Origin: Henckelia pumila
Taxonomy: Eukaryota; Streptophyta; Magnoliopsida; Lamiales; Gesneriaceae
DNA: 64,000 nucleotides
Assembly (NCBI RefSeq): GCF_033568475.1
Contig: NC_133123.1
Location: 136,112,242-136,176,241, forward strand
Direction: 5' to 3'
Shown here: positions 24,963-36,968 of the stretch, piece by piece
Layout: every line of letters begins with the position of its first letter
How positions within the stretch are numbered: the stretch's first letter is position 1
Made by a program: the position numbers and the translations under genes
The notes under the pieces: generated by a model
The model's database searches: none
Seen by the model: only the letters and a program-made list of their open reading frames with translations
What the model was told of the DNA's origin: nothing

Positions 24963-25049
24963 CCGGCAGGACCCTGGGGAGGTCCTGCCGGCGGGGCTCC
25001 GGCCACGGTGGCCGGAGCTTGGCTGCAGCAGGCCGTCAAGGCCTGCTGC
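24963..25049. repeat. Three consecutive GC-rich hairpins in the Tekay LTR
   Basis: Hairpin 1 pairs CCGGCAGGACC (24963-24973) with GGTCCTGCCGG (24981-24991). Hairpin 2 pairs GCTCCGGCCAC (24996-25006) with GTGGCCGGAGC (25008-25018). Hairpin 3 pairs GCAGCAGGCC (25025-25034) with GGCCTGCTGC (25040-25049). All stems are perfect. They repeat unchanged at 32530-32616 in the other LTR. They lie downstream of the TATA box, so they should be in the RNA leader. Confidence 0.85.
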
Positions 25050-26595
25050 TCGTGCGGCCGTGGCTAAGGGGGAAGAGGAAGATTAGGGTTTCGGGTTTTT
25101 GGGTGTTGGTGGATCCGGGTCGGGTCATGTGGTCCGGGTCGGGTCTAAAATAATATGGGTTAAGTTAGTTGGGTCCGGGTCCGGGTTATTTTAATTGGGC
25201 TCGGGTATTTTTATGTTTAAGTTTTTAAGTTAATTAGGAGTTAAATGGACTAATTAAATTTCCAAAAATTTAATTAGTATCATTTAATTTATTTGGGCTC
25301 CATTAAATTATTTTGGGTTAATTTAATTATTTTTGGGCTTTTATTAAATTTTATTTAAATTTTTAAGTTGACCAGAAATTTTTATGGGCTTGGGAGCCCA
25401 TGAAAGTTATCGGGCCTGTTATTGGGCTTTTGGGCCCATTGGGCCAGGGACAGTGTTATTGGGCCTAATTTAGTTCTAATAGGCTTTGGTTGATTTATTG
25501 GGCCTAGAAAAGTTGTTAATGGGCTTAAGTACACTAATGGGCCAAGTCTTAAGTTAAATGGGCTTGCAGGTTTAGGGCCAGCAGTTGAATCAAACCATGA
25601 GAAATTGCATGTGTCCTGAGTTTATATTTAATTATTTTATGCATGAAAAGTTATTTGAATATTTATATGATATTAGAAAATAAATTAAATATAAATGAAG
25701 GACACACACAATTTATTTAAGTACATGCATTCATGAAATCAATTTTTATGCTATGATTGAAGTCTATGGTTGAGCAAATAAAATATTTTAGGTGGAAATT
25801 GAAGTAGTGTGGCCATTTATGTATGGGCAGTTTCTGCCATTTATGTATGGGTGGTTCGCCACCAGCCTCGTACGATGGTTTCTTAGACTGATCAGTCGCA
25901 CTATAAGTATGGGTCACACTTACGGATAGGACCATTCGATGTTAAGAAAATAAGTGCTCAACAACTCAAGTATGTATGATATTAAGTATGTTATGTATAA
26001 TTCAGTGATTATTTAAGCAACATTTATGTTATTATTTTTAAGGCATGCTCATGCACTTATAGTATATGTATTATGTATGAAAGTGTATTTAATTATCTTA
26101 AACCCTTGTTAGTATGCATGTTGGGCCTCTAGGCTCACTACACTGATATGGTGCAGGTGAGTATGTAGAGGAGCAGGTTACCCCTACCGGTGGTGAGGAC
26201 GTATGAGCAGTGCTGCAGTAGCCCCGTGACCGTGACAGCTTCTGAGTCACCATACTTGAGTCTTATGATACATTTTATTATTTTTATAAGGGTTGAGTTG
26301 TTTGGAATATTTTATTAAATATTTTAGTGCATACACACTTTTTATTTATTTTAATTATGCAGTACATTTTTAAATTATAGGGTTGACTCAGATATTTATT
26401 TAATTCATAGAATGCATTTTATTTAAGTATTTAAATTGTTTATTTATTTAGTCAGGAATTTATTTTAAGATTTTATTCTGTGCATATATGTATGGGCATA
26501 TATGTACATATTTTATTTAGTAGTATAAAAAAAAAAAAAAATTTCCGCATATTTATTTATTTATTTATTTATTATAGAGTTAGGGTCGTTTCAGT

Positions 26596-26607
26596 TGGTA
26601 TCAGAGC
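26596..26607 (+). other. Primer binding site (initiator Met tRNA)
   Basis: TGGTATCAGAGC starts two bases after the 5' LTR. It matches the 3' end of plant initiator tRNA-Met, the usual primer of plant gypsy elements. Confidence 0.9.
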
Positions 26608-26779
26608 ACGGTCCTTGGAGGGGTCACTACTGCTTTGCGAGCTCAGAAATCCACGCTACCGGTCTGTAAGTTTTAAATGTTTATAGTATGATTTAATTTC
26701 TATAATTTAAGTTAGCCTTAATTTTAAACACTTAGTTATGCAAGGCGATTTACGTAAATAAATATGTGGTGGTGCAGAA

Positions 26780-29700
26780 TGCCTCCCAGACCAGTGAACC
26801 GACGTGGGGGACCTCCACCTCCACCTCCACCTCCACCGCCACCTCAGCAGCACCCCATGACAGCACTGGAGCAGGCCAGTGCCACGATGATGGCGGGTAT
26901 TACTGCCTTGCTGGAGCAGCAGGCTGCCCGTCCCAGACTGTCCCACGAGGAGGACGTCGCAGAGAGGTTCCAGAAGAAGGGGCCTAAGGAGTTTGTGGGG
27001 ACCACCGATCCGTTGGTGGCTGAGGGATGGATTCGCTCTCTTGAGTCCATTTTCGACTATATGGGGATCACAGACGCCGACAAGGTGAGCTGTGCTACGT
27101 ATATGATGCGAGGCGATGCAGCCCTTTGGTGGGAGGGTGCAGTCAGAGGAGTCCATCTACCTACACTGACGTGGGCTGAGTTCAGGCGTATCTTCTACAC
27201 CAAATATTTCACTGAGGATGTGCGCAGTCGCATGATCCGAGAGTTCATGAGTCTCCGTCAGGGGGACAGATCTGTGGTGGAGTACGTGAGCCAGTATGAG
27301 AGGGGCTGTCATTTTGTGCCCATGATTGCAGATAGTCCGCAGGAGAAGCTGCGACAGTTTGTTGAAGGCTTGAGGGCTGAGATCAGGCATGACGTACGTA
27401 TGGCAGACGTCTTTACATATGAGTCTGCAGTCAGCAGGGCCTTGCGTTCCGAGGAGGGACGGAGGGAGATACAGAGAGAGCAGCAGGGTAAGAGGCAGTT
27501 TGTGCAGACAGGGTATTAGCGACCATCTTCGCAGCCACCTGCGAAGAAACAGTCTACAGGGCCATCTAAGGGCCCGAATCAGCAGAGGCCTCAGGGGAAG
27601 CCACAACAGCAGACTAGGGGCGGGGCCCCTACTCCAGGGAGATATCCAGTGTGTCCGAAGTGCCAGAAGATGCATTCCGGGCAGTGTCTATTGGGAGCAG
27701 GAGTCTGCTATCGTTGCAAGGAGCCAGGGCATCAGATTGCCAACTGCCCGAAGAGGCAGAATGTCAGTGGGCGAGTTTATGTGATGCAGGCTGAGGAGGC
27801 AGACCCAAATACCTCCTTGATCACCGGTATACCTAACCCCTAGAATTTTTTCAATTCTTTGCTTTTGTTTATTGCGATTATATTTGAATGCCTGTTACTT
27901 GAGTTTAACTATCAGCATGCTAGAATAAGAATTTTGTTTCTTTGTGATTAGAATTAAGGATTTTAGTGTTTTAACCTTGGGAGCATAGTGGTATGAATTG
28001 TTGGGAATCTTCTGCGTGCAGGGAGAATTCTAGTTGGAGGCAACTCCACGTTTGCGTTGCTAGATTCAGGAGCCACGCATTCGTTTATCTCCCGAGATTT
28101 TATCAGACGGATAGGAATTTCACCGGAGGTTGTAGACAGTGGTTACGATGTTACCATGCCATCCGGTCAGATTATCACTACCACTAGTGTCATCAGGGAT
28201 CTGGCATTGGAGTTGCAGGGACACTCCATTCGAGCAGATCTAGTGGTTCTTCCATTGACTGGGTTTGACTTGATTTTGGGTATGGACTGGCTATCAGTTA
28301 ATGGAGCTTCGATTGATTTCCGACGTAGGACAGTGTCAGTGAAGCCAGCAGGAGGTGAGATGTTTACTTTCTTTGCATCTCAGTCTAGCAGTATTCCTCA
28401 GATGATATCACTTGTTCGTGCGAGGAAACTGTTGCGCAATGGATGTCAGGGTTTTCTTGCTAGTGTGGTCACTACCTCAGACGTTTCTAGCAGATCTTTA
28501 TCAGATATAGAGGTGGTACGTGACTATCCAGATGTTTTTCCTGACGATGTTGCAGGAGTTCCACCAGTGAGGGAGGTGGAGTTCAGTATCGAGTTATTGC
28601 CGGATACTGTGCCTATCTCTAAGGCACCGTATCGACTTGCTCCTACAGAGATGAGAGAGTTGAAGGAGCAGATTCAGGAGCTGTTGGAGAAGGGCTTTGT
28701 TCGTCCTAGCTTTTCTCCATGGGGAGCTCCAGTGTTGTTTGTGAAGAAGAAGGACGGCAGCATGAGATTGTGTATTGACTACCGAGAGCTCAACAGAGTC
28801 ACAGTGAAGAATAAGTATCCGCTACCGAGGATAGAGGATTTATTCGATCAGTTGCAGGGAGCTTCGGTATTCTCCAAGATCGATCTGCGATCTGGTTACC
28901 ATCAGCTGAGAGTCAGAGATTCAGACGTGTCTAAGACTGCCTTTAGGACACGATATGGGCACTATGAGTTCTTGGTGATGCCCTTTGGGTTGACCAATGC
29001 TCCAGCAGTTTTTATGGATCTCATGCATCGTGTCTTCCAGCCGTATCTAGATCAGTTTGTCATTGTATTCATTGATGACATATTGATCTACTCGAGGAGC
29101 ATTGAGGAGCATACACAGCATTTGCATACAGCCTTGCAGACTTTGAGGGAGCATCGACTGTTTGCAAAGTTCAGTAAGTGTGAGTTTTGGTTGGAGCAGG
29201 TGGCGTTTCTAGGCCACATTATTTCTAGGGATGGGATTGCAGTGGATCAGTCCAAGGTGCAGGCAGTGAGGGATTGGGGGATTCCAAAGAATGCTTCGGA
29301 GATTCGTAGCTTCTTGGGTTTAGCAGGATACTATAGGAAGTTCATCAAGGGTTTTTCCTCTATTGCAGTACCCTTGACTTCCTTGACCAAGAAGAACGCG
29401 AAGTATAGTTGGAGTCCAGATTGTCAGAGGAGCTTTGATCAGCTGAAGGATGCACTTACTTCAGCACCGGTGTTAGCTATGACAGTGCCACATGAGGAGT
29501 TAGTGGTGTACACCGACGCGTCTAAGTTTGGTTTGGGCGCAGTACTTATGCAGAGTGGCAGAGTCATCGCATATGCGTCGCGACAGTTGAAGATTCATGA
29601 GCAGAACTATCCGACGCATGATTTGGAGCTTGCAGCAGTGGTATTTGCGTTGAAAATCTGGAGGCACTATCTGTATGGCGAGAAGTGCAAGATTTTCACA

Positions 29701-31395
29701 GACCACAAGAGCCTCAAGTACTTCTTCACCCAGAAGGAGTTGAACATGAGGCAGCGCAGATGGCTTGAGCTTGTTAAGGACTATGACTGTGACATTAGCT
29801 ACCATCCGGGTAAGGCTAATGTGGTGGCAGATGCTTTGAGTCGGAAGTCGTCAGTGGTATCATGTTTGACTGTACAGTTACCACTACAGACCGAGATTCA
29901 GAGATTTGGTTTGGAGTGCTATCCGAGTGGCCATGCACCGAGCTTGTCAGTGTTGACGGTGCAGCCAGTTCTGCGAGATCGGATTAGAGAGGGACAGTCC
30001 ACTGATGAGGAGCTACAGCGATGGAGACAGAGAGATGAGGCCAGAGGTAGTCTCTTGTATACAGTGGAGGATGGCATCGTTCAGTACCGTGGGAGGATGT
30101 GGGTACCGAACGTTGATCAGTTGAGAGCCGAGATTCTAGCAGAGGCTCATGCATCTCCGTACTCCATTCACCCCGGAAGTACGAAGATGTACCGAGACTT
30201 GCAGTTATTGTATTGGTGGCCTGGGATGAAGAGTGACATCGGGAGAGTGGTGTCAGAGTGCTTGACTTGTCAGCAAGTCAAAGCAGAGCATCAGCGTCCA
30301 GCAGGACTTCTTAGACCTCTCCCTATTCCGGAATGGAAGTGGGAGAATATTACGATGGACTTTGTGGTTGGCTTACCGAGGAGTACCAGATGGTGTACAG
30401 CGATTTGGGTGATTGTGGATAGACTCACCAAGTCAGCTCATTTCTTGCCGGTAAGAACTACTTACACTTTGACACAGTATGCAGAGCTTTACGTCAGAGA
30501 GATTGTTAGACTGCATGGCATACCAGTGTCTATCGTGTCAGACAGAGATCCGAGGTTCACCTCAGCGTTTTGGAAGAGTCTGCACACAGCTTTGGGGACT
30601 AGACTTTTGTTCAGTACAGCATTTCATCCCCAGACAGATGGGCAGTCCGAGAGAGTGATCCAGGTTCTCGAGGATCTTCTGAGAGCTTGTGTCATCGATT
30701 TTCGAGGATCTTGGGAGACTAGACTGCCATTAGTGGAGTTTACCTATAACAACAGCTTTCAGTCGTCTATAGGTATGGCTCCTTATGCAGCACTTTATGG
30801 GAGGAGATGCAGATCTCCGGTGCATTGGGATGAGGTTGGTGAGCGGATTTTGTTGGGTCCGGAGATTGTGCAGCAGACAGCTGACATTGTGACGCAGATT
30901 TGAGATAGGATGAGGACTGCGCAAAGTCGGCAGAAGAGTTATGCAGATGCCAGACGACGCGATTTGGAGTTCGCAGTAGGTGATCACGTATTCTTGAAGG
31001 TGTCACCTATGAAGGGAGTAGCGCGTTTTGGACGGAGAGGCAAGCTTAATCCGAGATATATAGGGCCATTCGAGATCTTGGAGAGAGTTGGCACGTTGGC
31101 CTATCGTTTAGCTCTACCTCCAGGGCTAGCGGCAGTGCACAACGTTTTTCATGTATCCATGCTTCGGAGATATGTCTCCAACCCGTCGCATGTGTTGGAT
31201 TTCGAGCCCTTACAGTTGCCACCAGATCTTGTGTACGAGGAGAGACCAGTGCGGATCTTGGCTAGAGAGGAGCGGAGGCTTAGGACGCGGGTCATACCGA
31301 TGGTCAGAGTCCAGTGGCTGAATCACTCGGAGGAGGAAGCTACTTGGGAGACCGAGGAGGATATGAGGACTCGCTACCCGGAGTTGTTCGGGTAA
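26780..31395 (+). other. gag-pol region of the Tekay-like element
   Basis: In order: Gag (capsid-like GDAALWWEGAVRG, LRQGDRSVVEYVSQYE), a CCHC zinc knuckle (CYRCKEPGHQIANC), the aspartic protease core [12 protein letters not shown], reverse transcriptase ([29 protein letters not shown]), RNase H ([14 protein letters not shown]), integrase with its HHCC part ([22 protein letters not shown]) and core ([10 protein letters not shown]), and a tail ending EEATWETEEDMRTRYPELFG that resembles a degenerate chromodomain. Gag begins with a poly-proline run. The region is largely open but broken at about two or three points. Confidence 0.9.
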
Positions 31396-31426
31396 GTACT
31401 TTAATTTCGAGGACGAAATTCAATTT

Positions 31427-31440
31427 AAGGGGGGGAGAAT
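31427..31440 (+). other. Polypurine tract
   Basis: AAGGGGGGGAGAAT directly before the 3' LTR, the plus-strand primer site of LTR elements. Confidence 0.9.
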
Positions 31441-34160
31441 TGTAACACCCGGTATTTTTAAATACGTAAATTCGCCTGCATAATTAGGATATTTAATTAT
31501 TTAAATTTATGATTTATGGGTTAAATAATTATGTGAATTATTTTATGCATGATTTAATTTATTTTTTAAGCATTTAACCCATAATTAGTAATTTTTATGA
31601 TTTTTAGTATTTTTATTATTTGATCGCGTAGACGGGACCGTGGACGGACGAGATGACAACTTTCCACCCAAATTATTTTATGAGCCTTTTTAGAGCCTTA
31701 AAATATTATTTCGAGTCTTATTATCTCAAAATTTTAAATATTTGATTTTATTTAATTTTAGAGGTCATTTTTATCCAAAATTAGTCAAAATATTGACTTT
31801 TTAGTATTTTTAATATTCCCCTAAATTAATAATTCGAGATTGTTATTTTGTTATCAGATTTTTAAAGTTATAATTAGGAGTTTAAGTTATATATTTAATA
31901 TTTAAAACCTTTTATATTTAATTACTTAACCTATATTTTATTTAACACAAAAATAAAACCTATTCTACCTAAAACCCTATTCTAGCCGATCACTCCAAGC
32001 CCCCAGCCGTCACCCCACTGTTCATCATCTTCACCAATCGGTCTTCAGCCCTAAAACTCCATAGGAGGTCGGTTTCGAAGGTTCAAAGCAAGCCAAGGCA
32101 TTCCGTCGTCGCCCCATCGTCCCGAAGCCCGTCGTACACATTTTTAGCTCTATAAATCGGTATTAAGGCATGTTTCTATTCACTTTTCAAACCTATATCA
32201 GTGTATGTATGCGTGTGGGTGTGTAACATCAGAATTTATCATTTGACAGCAAGCTTTTCGAATTTCCTTCACTAATGCTCTCGGTTTTGACATGTGTTGG
32301 TTCATGCTCACGTTTTTGTCATCCATGGCTTGAAGGGGGCTGCTGGCTAGGTCCTATGGGGTCCCTAGGATGTCTAGATGAGTCGGCCATGGTTGGGTTG
32401 GGGCTAGGAATCACGGCCGATCGGGTTTTCAGAAAGGAAACTGAGGCGCGCAGGCTAGGGTTTTGGTGGAAGAGGGCTCGGTGTAGGCTAAGGGGGCAGC
32501 ATGGGGTTCGGGCCAGGGTGTGGTTCGAACCGGCAGGACCCTGGGGAGGTCCTGCCGGCGGGGCTCCGGCCACGGTGGCCGGAGCTGGGCTGCAGCAGGC
32601 CGTCAAGGCCTGCTGCTCGTGCGGCCGTGGCTAAGGGGGAAGAGGAAGATTAGGGTTTCGGGTTTTTGGGTGTTGGTGGATCCGGGTCGGGTCATGTGGT
32701 CCGGGTCGGGTCTAAAATAATATGGGTTAAGTTAGTTGGGTCCGGGTCCGGGTTATTTTAATTGGGCTCGGGTATTTTTATTTTTAAGTTTTTAAGTTAA
32801 TTAGGAGTTAAATGGACTAATTAAATTCCCAAAAATTTAATTAGTATCATTTAATTTATTTGGGCTCCATTAAATTATTTTGGGTTAATTTAATTATTTT
32901 TGGGCTTTTATTAAATTTTATTTAAATTTTTAAGTTGACCAGAAATTTTTATGGGCTTGGGAGCCCATGAAAGTTATCGGGCCTGTTATTGGGCTTTTGG
33001 GCCCATTGGGCCAGGGACAGTGTTATTGGGCCTAATTTAGTCCTAATAGGCTTTGGTTGATTTATTGGGCCTAGAAAAGTTGTTAATGGGCTTAAGTACA
33101 CTAATGGGCCAAGTCTTAAGTTAAATGGGCTTGCAGGTTTAGGGCCAGCAGTTGAATCAAACCATGAGAAATTGCATGTGTCCTGAGTTTATATTTAATT
33201 ATTTTATGCATGAAAAGTTATTTGAATATTTATATGATATTAGAAAATAAATTAAATATAAATGAAGGACACACACAATTTATTTAAGTACATGCATTCA
33301 TGAAATCAATTTTTATGCTATGATTGAAGTCTATGGTTGAGAAAATAAAATATTTTAGGTGGAAATTGAAGTAGTGTGGCCATTTATGTATGGGCAGTTT
33401 CTGCCATTTATGTATGGGTGGTTCGCCACCAGCCTCGTACGATGGTTTCTTAGACTGATCAGTCGCACTATAAGTATGGGTCACACTTACGGATAGGACC
33501 ATTCGATGTTAAGAAAATAAGTGCTCAACAACTCAAGTATGTATGATATTAAGTATGTTATGTATAATTCAGTGATTATTTAAGCAACATTTATGTTATT
33601 ATTTTTAAGGCATGCTCATGCACTTATAGTATATGTATTATGTATGAAAGTGTATTTAATTATCTTAAACCCTTGTTAGTATGCATGTTGGGCCTCTAGG
33701 CTCACTACACTGATATGGTGCAGGTGAGTATGTAGAGGAGCAGGTTACCCCTACCGGTGGTGAGGACGTATGAGCAGTGCTGCAGTAGCCCCGTGACCGT
33801 GACAGCTTCTGAGTCACCATACTTGAGTCTTATGATACATTTTATTATTTTTATAAGGGTTGAGTTGTTTGGAATATTTTATTAAATATTTTAGTGCATG
33901 CACACTTTTTATTTATTTTAATTATGCAGTACATTTTTAAATTATAGGGTTGACTCAGATATTTATTTAATTCATAGAATGCATTTTATTTAAGTATTTA
34001 AATTGTTTATTTATTTAGTCAGGAATTTATTTTAAGATTTTATTCTGTGCATATATGTATGGGCATATATGTACATATTTTATTTAGTAGTATAAAAAAA
34101 AAAAAAAATTTCCGCATATTTATTTATTTATTTATTTATTATAGAGTTAGGGTCGTTTCA
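31441..34160 (+). repeat. 3' LTR of the Tekay-like element
   Basis: A 2,720-bp copy of the 5' LTR, same length, about 0.5% different by eye. The three hairpins recur at 32530-32616. Its end lies 170 bp from the defensin-like stop codon at 34331, on the 3' side of that gene. Confidence 0.95.
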
Positions 34161-34330
34161 GATCAACCCGTCCAATTGACTCTTTTTGACATTTATGTTG
34201 TTAAGCAAAGAAGGGTAAACAAAAATTGCTTTTACTTTATTTATAATTTATTTATGAACCATTCAATTTCTTCTCTTAATTCTGAAATACAAAAAAAATC
34301 CCATCCATGGAGGAGAGTGACTAGTACTAA

Positions 34331-34657
34331 TTATGGCCAATCGTAGAACGTACGGGTCGGGTTATCGGACTTGGACACGGATTCGGGTGGTGCGCAGTAA
34401 TATTGGCAGGTACAACGGACTCCGTCACCATACAATTCACAAAAACCAGGGATCACCTGCATGTCCTGCCCGAATTTCTTATTGCATGCGGTGAAGCAAT
34501 CCACGCCACCTGCTTCATTACAATCCGTCTTCCACGAATACAAACACTGCTGCCTCCCCTCAACCATTTCTCTTTCAATTACAAATATCATCATCATTAA
34601 TATTGTTATTGTTAATGATACTGTAACTGATGATGCCTTTAAATTTAGCTTTCCCAT
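34331..34657 (-). CDS. Defensin-like secreted cysteine-rich peptide (copy 1)
   Basis: A 108-aa small secreted protein. Residues 1-34 form a signal peptide (KASSVTVSLTITILMMMIFV core). The mature part has eight cysteines at 38, 46, 54, 58, 73, 82, 84 and 88. The C-x3-C and C-x-C spacings are those of the CS-alpha-beta (defensin-like) fold. A 20-residue tail without cysteine follows (PPESVSKSDNPTRTFYDWP). Such peptides act outside the cell in defence or in cell signalling; the role here is unknown. The coding region is one exon, whereas many DEFL genes have an intron after the signal peptide. It is paralogous to the gene at 36969. A TATA-like ATATATAG lies near 34754-34764. Confidence 0.82.
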   Translation of the reverse strand: MGKLNLKASSVTVSLTITILMMMIFVIEREMVEGRQQCLYSWKTDCNEAGGVDCFTACNKKFGQDMQVIPGFCELYGDGVRCTCQYYCAPPESVSKSDNPTRTFYDWP

Positions 34658-34688
34658 CTGCTACCTGTAATTCTAATTAATTAATCGA

Positions 34689-34689
<1 letters not shown>

Positions 34690-34724
<35 letters not shown>
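34690..34724. repeat. (AT)n microsatellite upstream of defensin-like copy 1
   Basis: Uninterrupted AT dinucleotide run 33 bp before the start codon, so probably in the 5' UTR or core promoter. Confidence 0.9.
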
Positions 34725-34727
<3 letters not shown>

Positions 34728-34906
34728 CTTATGTTTACTTCCCCTGCAAGGCCTCTATATATATGGTCTTTATATTAATGATATATCTACTTTTTTTATT
34801 ATTATTATTACAGAAATGTAATAAATTGTTTGACTAGCTAGATTTATATTTTGAGAAATAATATTTATTTTTCGTTCGCGCATATTGATTATGTGTGTCT
34901 AAAAGA

Positions 34907-35233
34907 CAATGTTCTAAAAAGCTCGCTTAAGCGATGCTTAATCTCGTTTAAGCTTTAATACGCTTAAGCTCGATTAAGCTACCGTTTTTTAGAACGGAAG
35001 ATTTCATTATTTTTTAAAATGAAAATATTTTTATAAGTATGTATATTTATAGTTTAGAACTTGAATTATCTATTAAATCATATATTTATGGTTAATCTAA
35101 CATTTTATTTAATGTTTGTCTTAAAATAATTAAAATTATAGTAAAAATTGAAAACGCTTTTTCACGCTTAACCTTGAAAATCTTGAAGCTTGACCTCCAC
35201 GATTCGACGCGTTTCACGTTTTTTAGAACCTTG
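34907..35233. mobile_element. hAT-type MITE upstream of defensin-like copy 1
   Basis: A 327-bp element with ends CAATGTTCTAAAAAGC and, read inward from the right, CAAGGTTCTAAAAAAC. A perfect 8-bp target duplication CTAAAAGA sits at 34899-34906 and 35234-35241. Inside are several GCTTAAGC-like palindromes. No coding sequence. It is missing from the matching position of the duplicated copy, so it inserted after the duplication or was lost there. Confidence 0.8.
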
Positions 35234-35249
35234 CTAAAAGATGTAAGTT

Positions 35250-36880
35250 GTGAAAATTTTGATCATTTGAATTGACAACCATACGATTATTGTGATCAAC
35301 AAAATTTTAATTGGTCGTTTCAATTTTTTTTTGTTTAATTTGTATAACTTCATTCTATTAAATTTGAAGATTAATATTAATGAATAATTGCAAGATTGAT
35401 AGGTGAAAATTGAAATGATGAAAGCAGCTCTTAATTAGTATGTGTTCACTAGAAAAATGGAGCTAGCTATAATTTAATTTTATACTTGAGTAATTGATTA
35501 TTATTTATTAAATATTTCATACGTAATAAAATTTTAAATTAAGTAAATACTATGCCATTTGTGAGTCTTAATAATTAATATAATGTGTGTATATATACAA
35601 AGGAGGATTCAAGGGATGACAGGCCTGTATTGTAGCTGTTTTTTTTTGCTATGGCCCAATTAGATAAGGAGCTGAAGCCATTGAAGACTAAAAATTTTAG
35701 TCACCCGTTATTTATTTTCTGGTTCCGCCCTAGTGCATATATACATACATATATATTTGTGTGTGTGCCGTGTGTGATAGGTATACTGATAAGTAAGAAT
35801 CTTATAGTATATATATTTAGAACTTTATTTTGTAATTTTCGTGCTTATTTGATATTTTTATTTCGAATTTTGCGTTTAAATCGTCACATTTTTATTGTTT
35901 GTAGGGTTAATAAAATTGAAAAAACTTTAAAATGAAAGAGAAAGTCAAACTTTATGGTATCACGTTGAAATTTGGTTGGAAAGAAAGGAATATATAATTA
36001 TAATCTGCATGCCAAGAAGAGTCAAGAAATTGAAGACACGTGTACATACCATGTATAGGGTCCGAAATCATACCCGTGCATTTTATGTCGAAAATTCCAA
36101 AAAAAATAAACAGATCATGGACCTAGGTCCGGACCATATATATACCAAAAAAATTGAATGATCTTGATTGAATTTTGAGAATTTGTCTTGATCAATGAAT
36201 GTGTGTGTGTATCATGTATTAAAGCACTTTAATCTCACACACACACACACACATATTACATGCATTAGGATTTCTTTATCAGCCATTCAAACCTTCATTA
36301 TGAATATATAGTATACGTATATATTTAAACGTCCGTCACGATTTCAGCCAAGTATTTTAAAAACGATTTCGGTGTTTTATAAATTGAAAAAACTCTAAGT
36401 ATATTTTTGAAAAAGATTTTTGTAAAACGTGTTTTAAAATTATTTTTGAAAATGTTAATTTTCTTCTAATTTTTAGAAAATAAATGAGATATGTTTTTTA
36501 AAATTTTAGAATTGAAATCAATGATTAAAAACAAAACATATTAATACATTTTTTAATTGTAAAAACATTTTTTATTGAATAGTCTCAATTACACATATTT
36601 AATTTATTATTCTTAAAATACCTTTAAACCATTTTTTAAAAAATGTTTTAAATAAGTAACAATTCAATAAAAATATTTATAAGTTGTACAAATGGATCCT
36701 AATATAAAAATGGTTTAAATAAGTAACAATTCAATAAAAATATTTTATAAATTGTACAAATGGATCCTAATATATTGGGACATATTATCTGATAATAATA
36801 TAATGGTGTAAAACGAGAAAAAATACAATGTCAAAAAAAGCTATGGATGGCGAAGAGAAAAAAAAAAAGAAAAAAAAAAC
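35250..36880. other. Spacer between the two defensin-like genes
   Basis: AT-rich and non-coding. Up to about 35525 it matches the upstream region of copy 2 and so belongs to the duplicated unit. A GT/AC-rich microsatellite pair lies at 36202-36254, and a decayed A/T-rich MITE-like tract at 36340-36780. Confidence 0.55.
36645..36774. repeat. Local tandem duplication, about 65 bp x 2
   Basis: AAATAAGTAACAATTCAATA and the following bases through AAATGGATCCTAATAT occur twice in a row with few differences. A simple slippage-type duplication in a non-coding tract. Confidence 0.8.
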
Positions 36881-36968
36881 TTTTATTTATGTATGACGCA
36901 TTCCATTCTGAAATACAAAAAAGCCATATGCATCCTTCCATCGAGAGTGACTTACTGGTACTAGCTAG

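Larger units (their letters stand above)
23874..26593 (+). repeat. 5' LTR of the Tekay-like element
   Basis: A 2,720-bp LTR. A TATA box (TATAAAT, 24584-24590) about 710 bp in marks the U3/R region. Downstream is a GC-rich block (about 24740-25080) with three perfect hairpins, then many GGGCC/GGCCC words in AT-rich sequence. Confidence 0.95.
23874..34160 (+). mobile_element. Ty3/gypsy LTR retrotransposon, Tekay/Del-like chromovirus, young
   Basis: A 10,287-bp element with target duplication GATCA (23869-23873 and 34161-34165). Both LTRs are exactly 2,720 bp (23874-26593 and 31441-34160), begin TGTAACACCCGG and end GGTCGTTTCA. The PBS, PPT, gag, protease, reverse transcriptase, RNase H, integrase and a chromodomain-like tail are in the order of Ty3/gypsy, and the long LTRs and tail fit the Tekay/Del clade. 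By eye the LTRs differ at about 14 sites (near 0.5%), so insertion is recent, of the order of 0.2 million years at common plant rates. The frame looks broken at about two or three points but is otherwise nearly whole. It lies in an older MITE-like repeat, 170 bp from the stop of a defensin-like gene. Confidence 0.95.

Noticed and set aside
24708-25067. A 119-codon open frame in the LTR, repeated at 32275-32634
   Set aside because: It lies in the GC-rich LTR leader where stops are rare, overlaps an antisense open frame, and its translation (Gly/Arg/Cys-rich) matches no family. Both copies are simply the two LTRs.
26596-26607. TGGTATCAGAGC as part of a tRNA gene
   Set aside because: It is the primer binding site next to an LTR; no tRNA body follows. 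The same holds at 56497.
26766-26987. Thr/Ser-rich open frame overlapping the Tekay gag start
   Set aside because: A shadow of the poly-proline Gag start in another frame.
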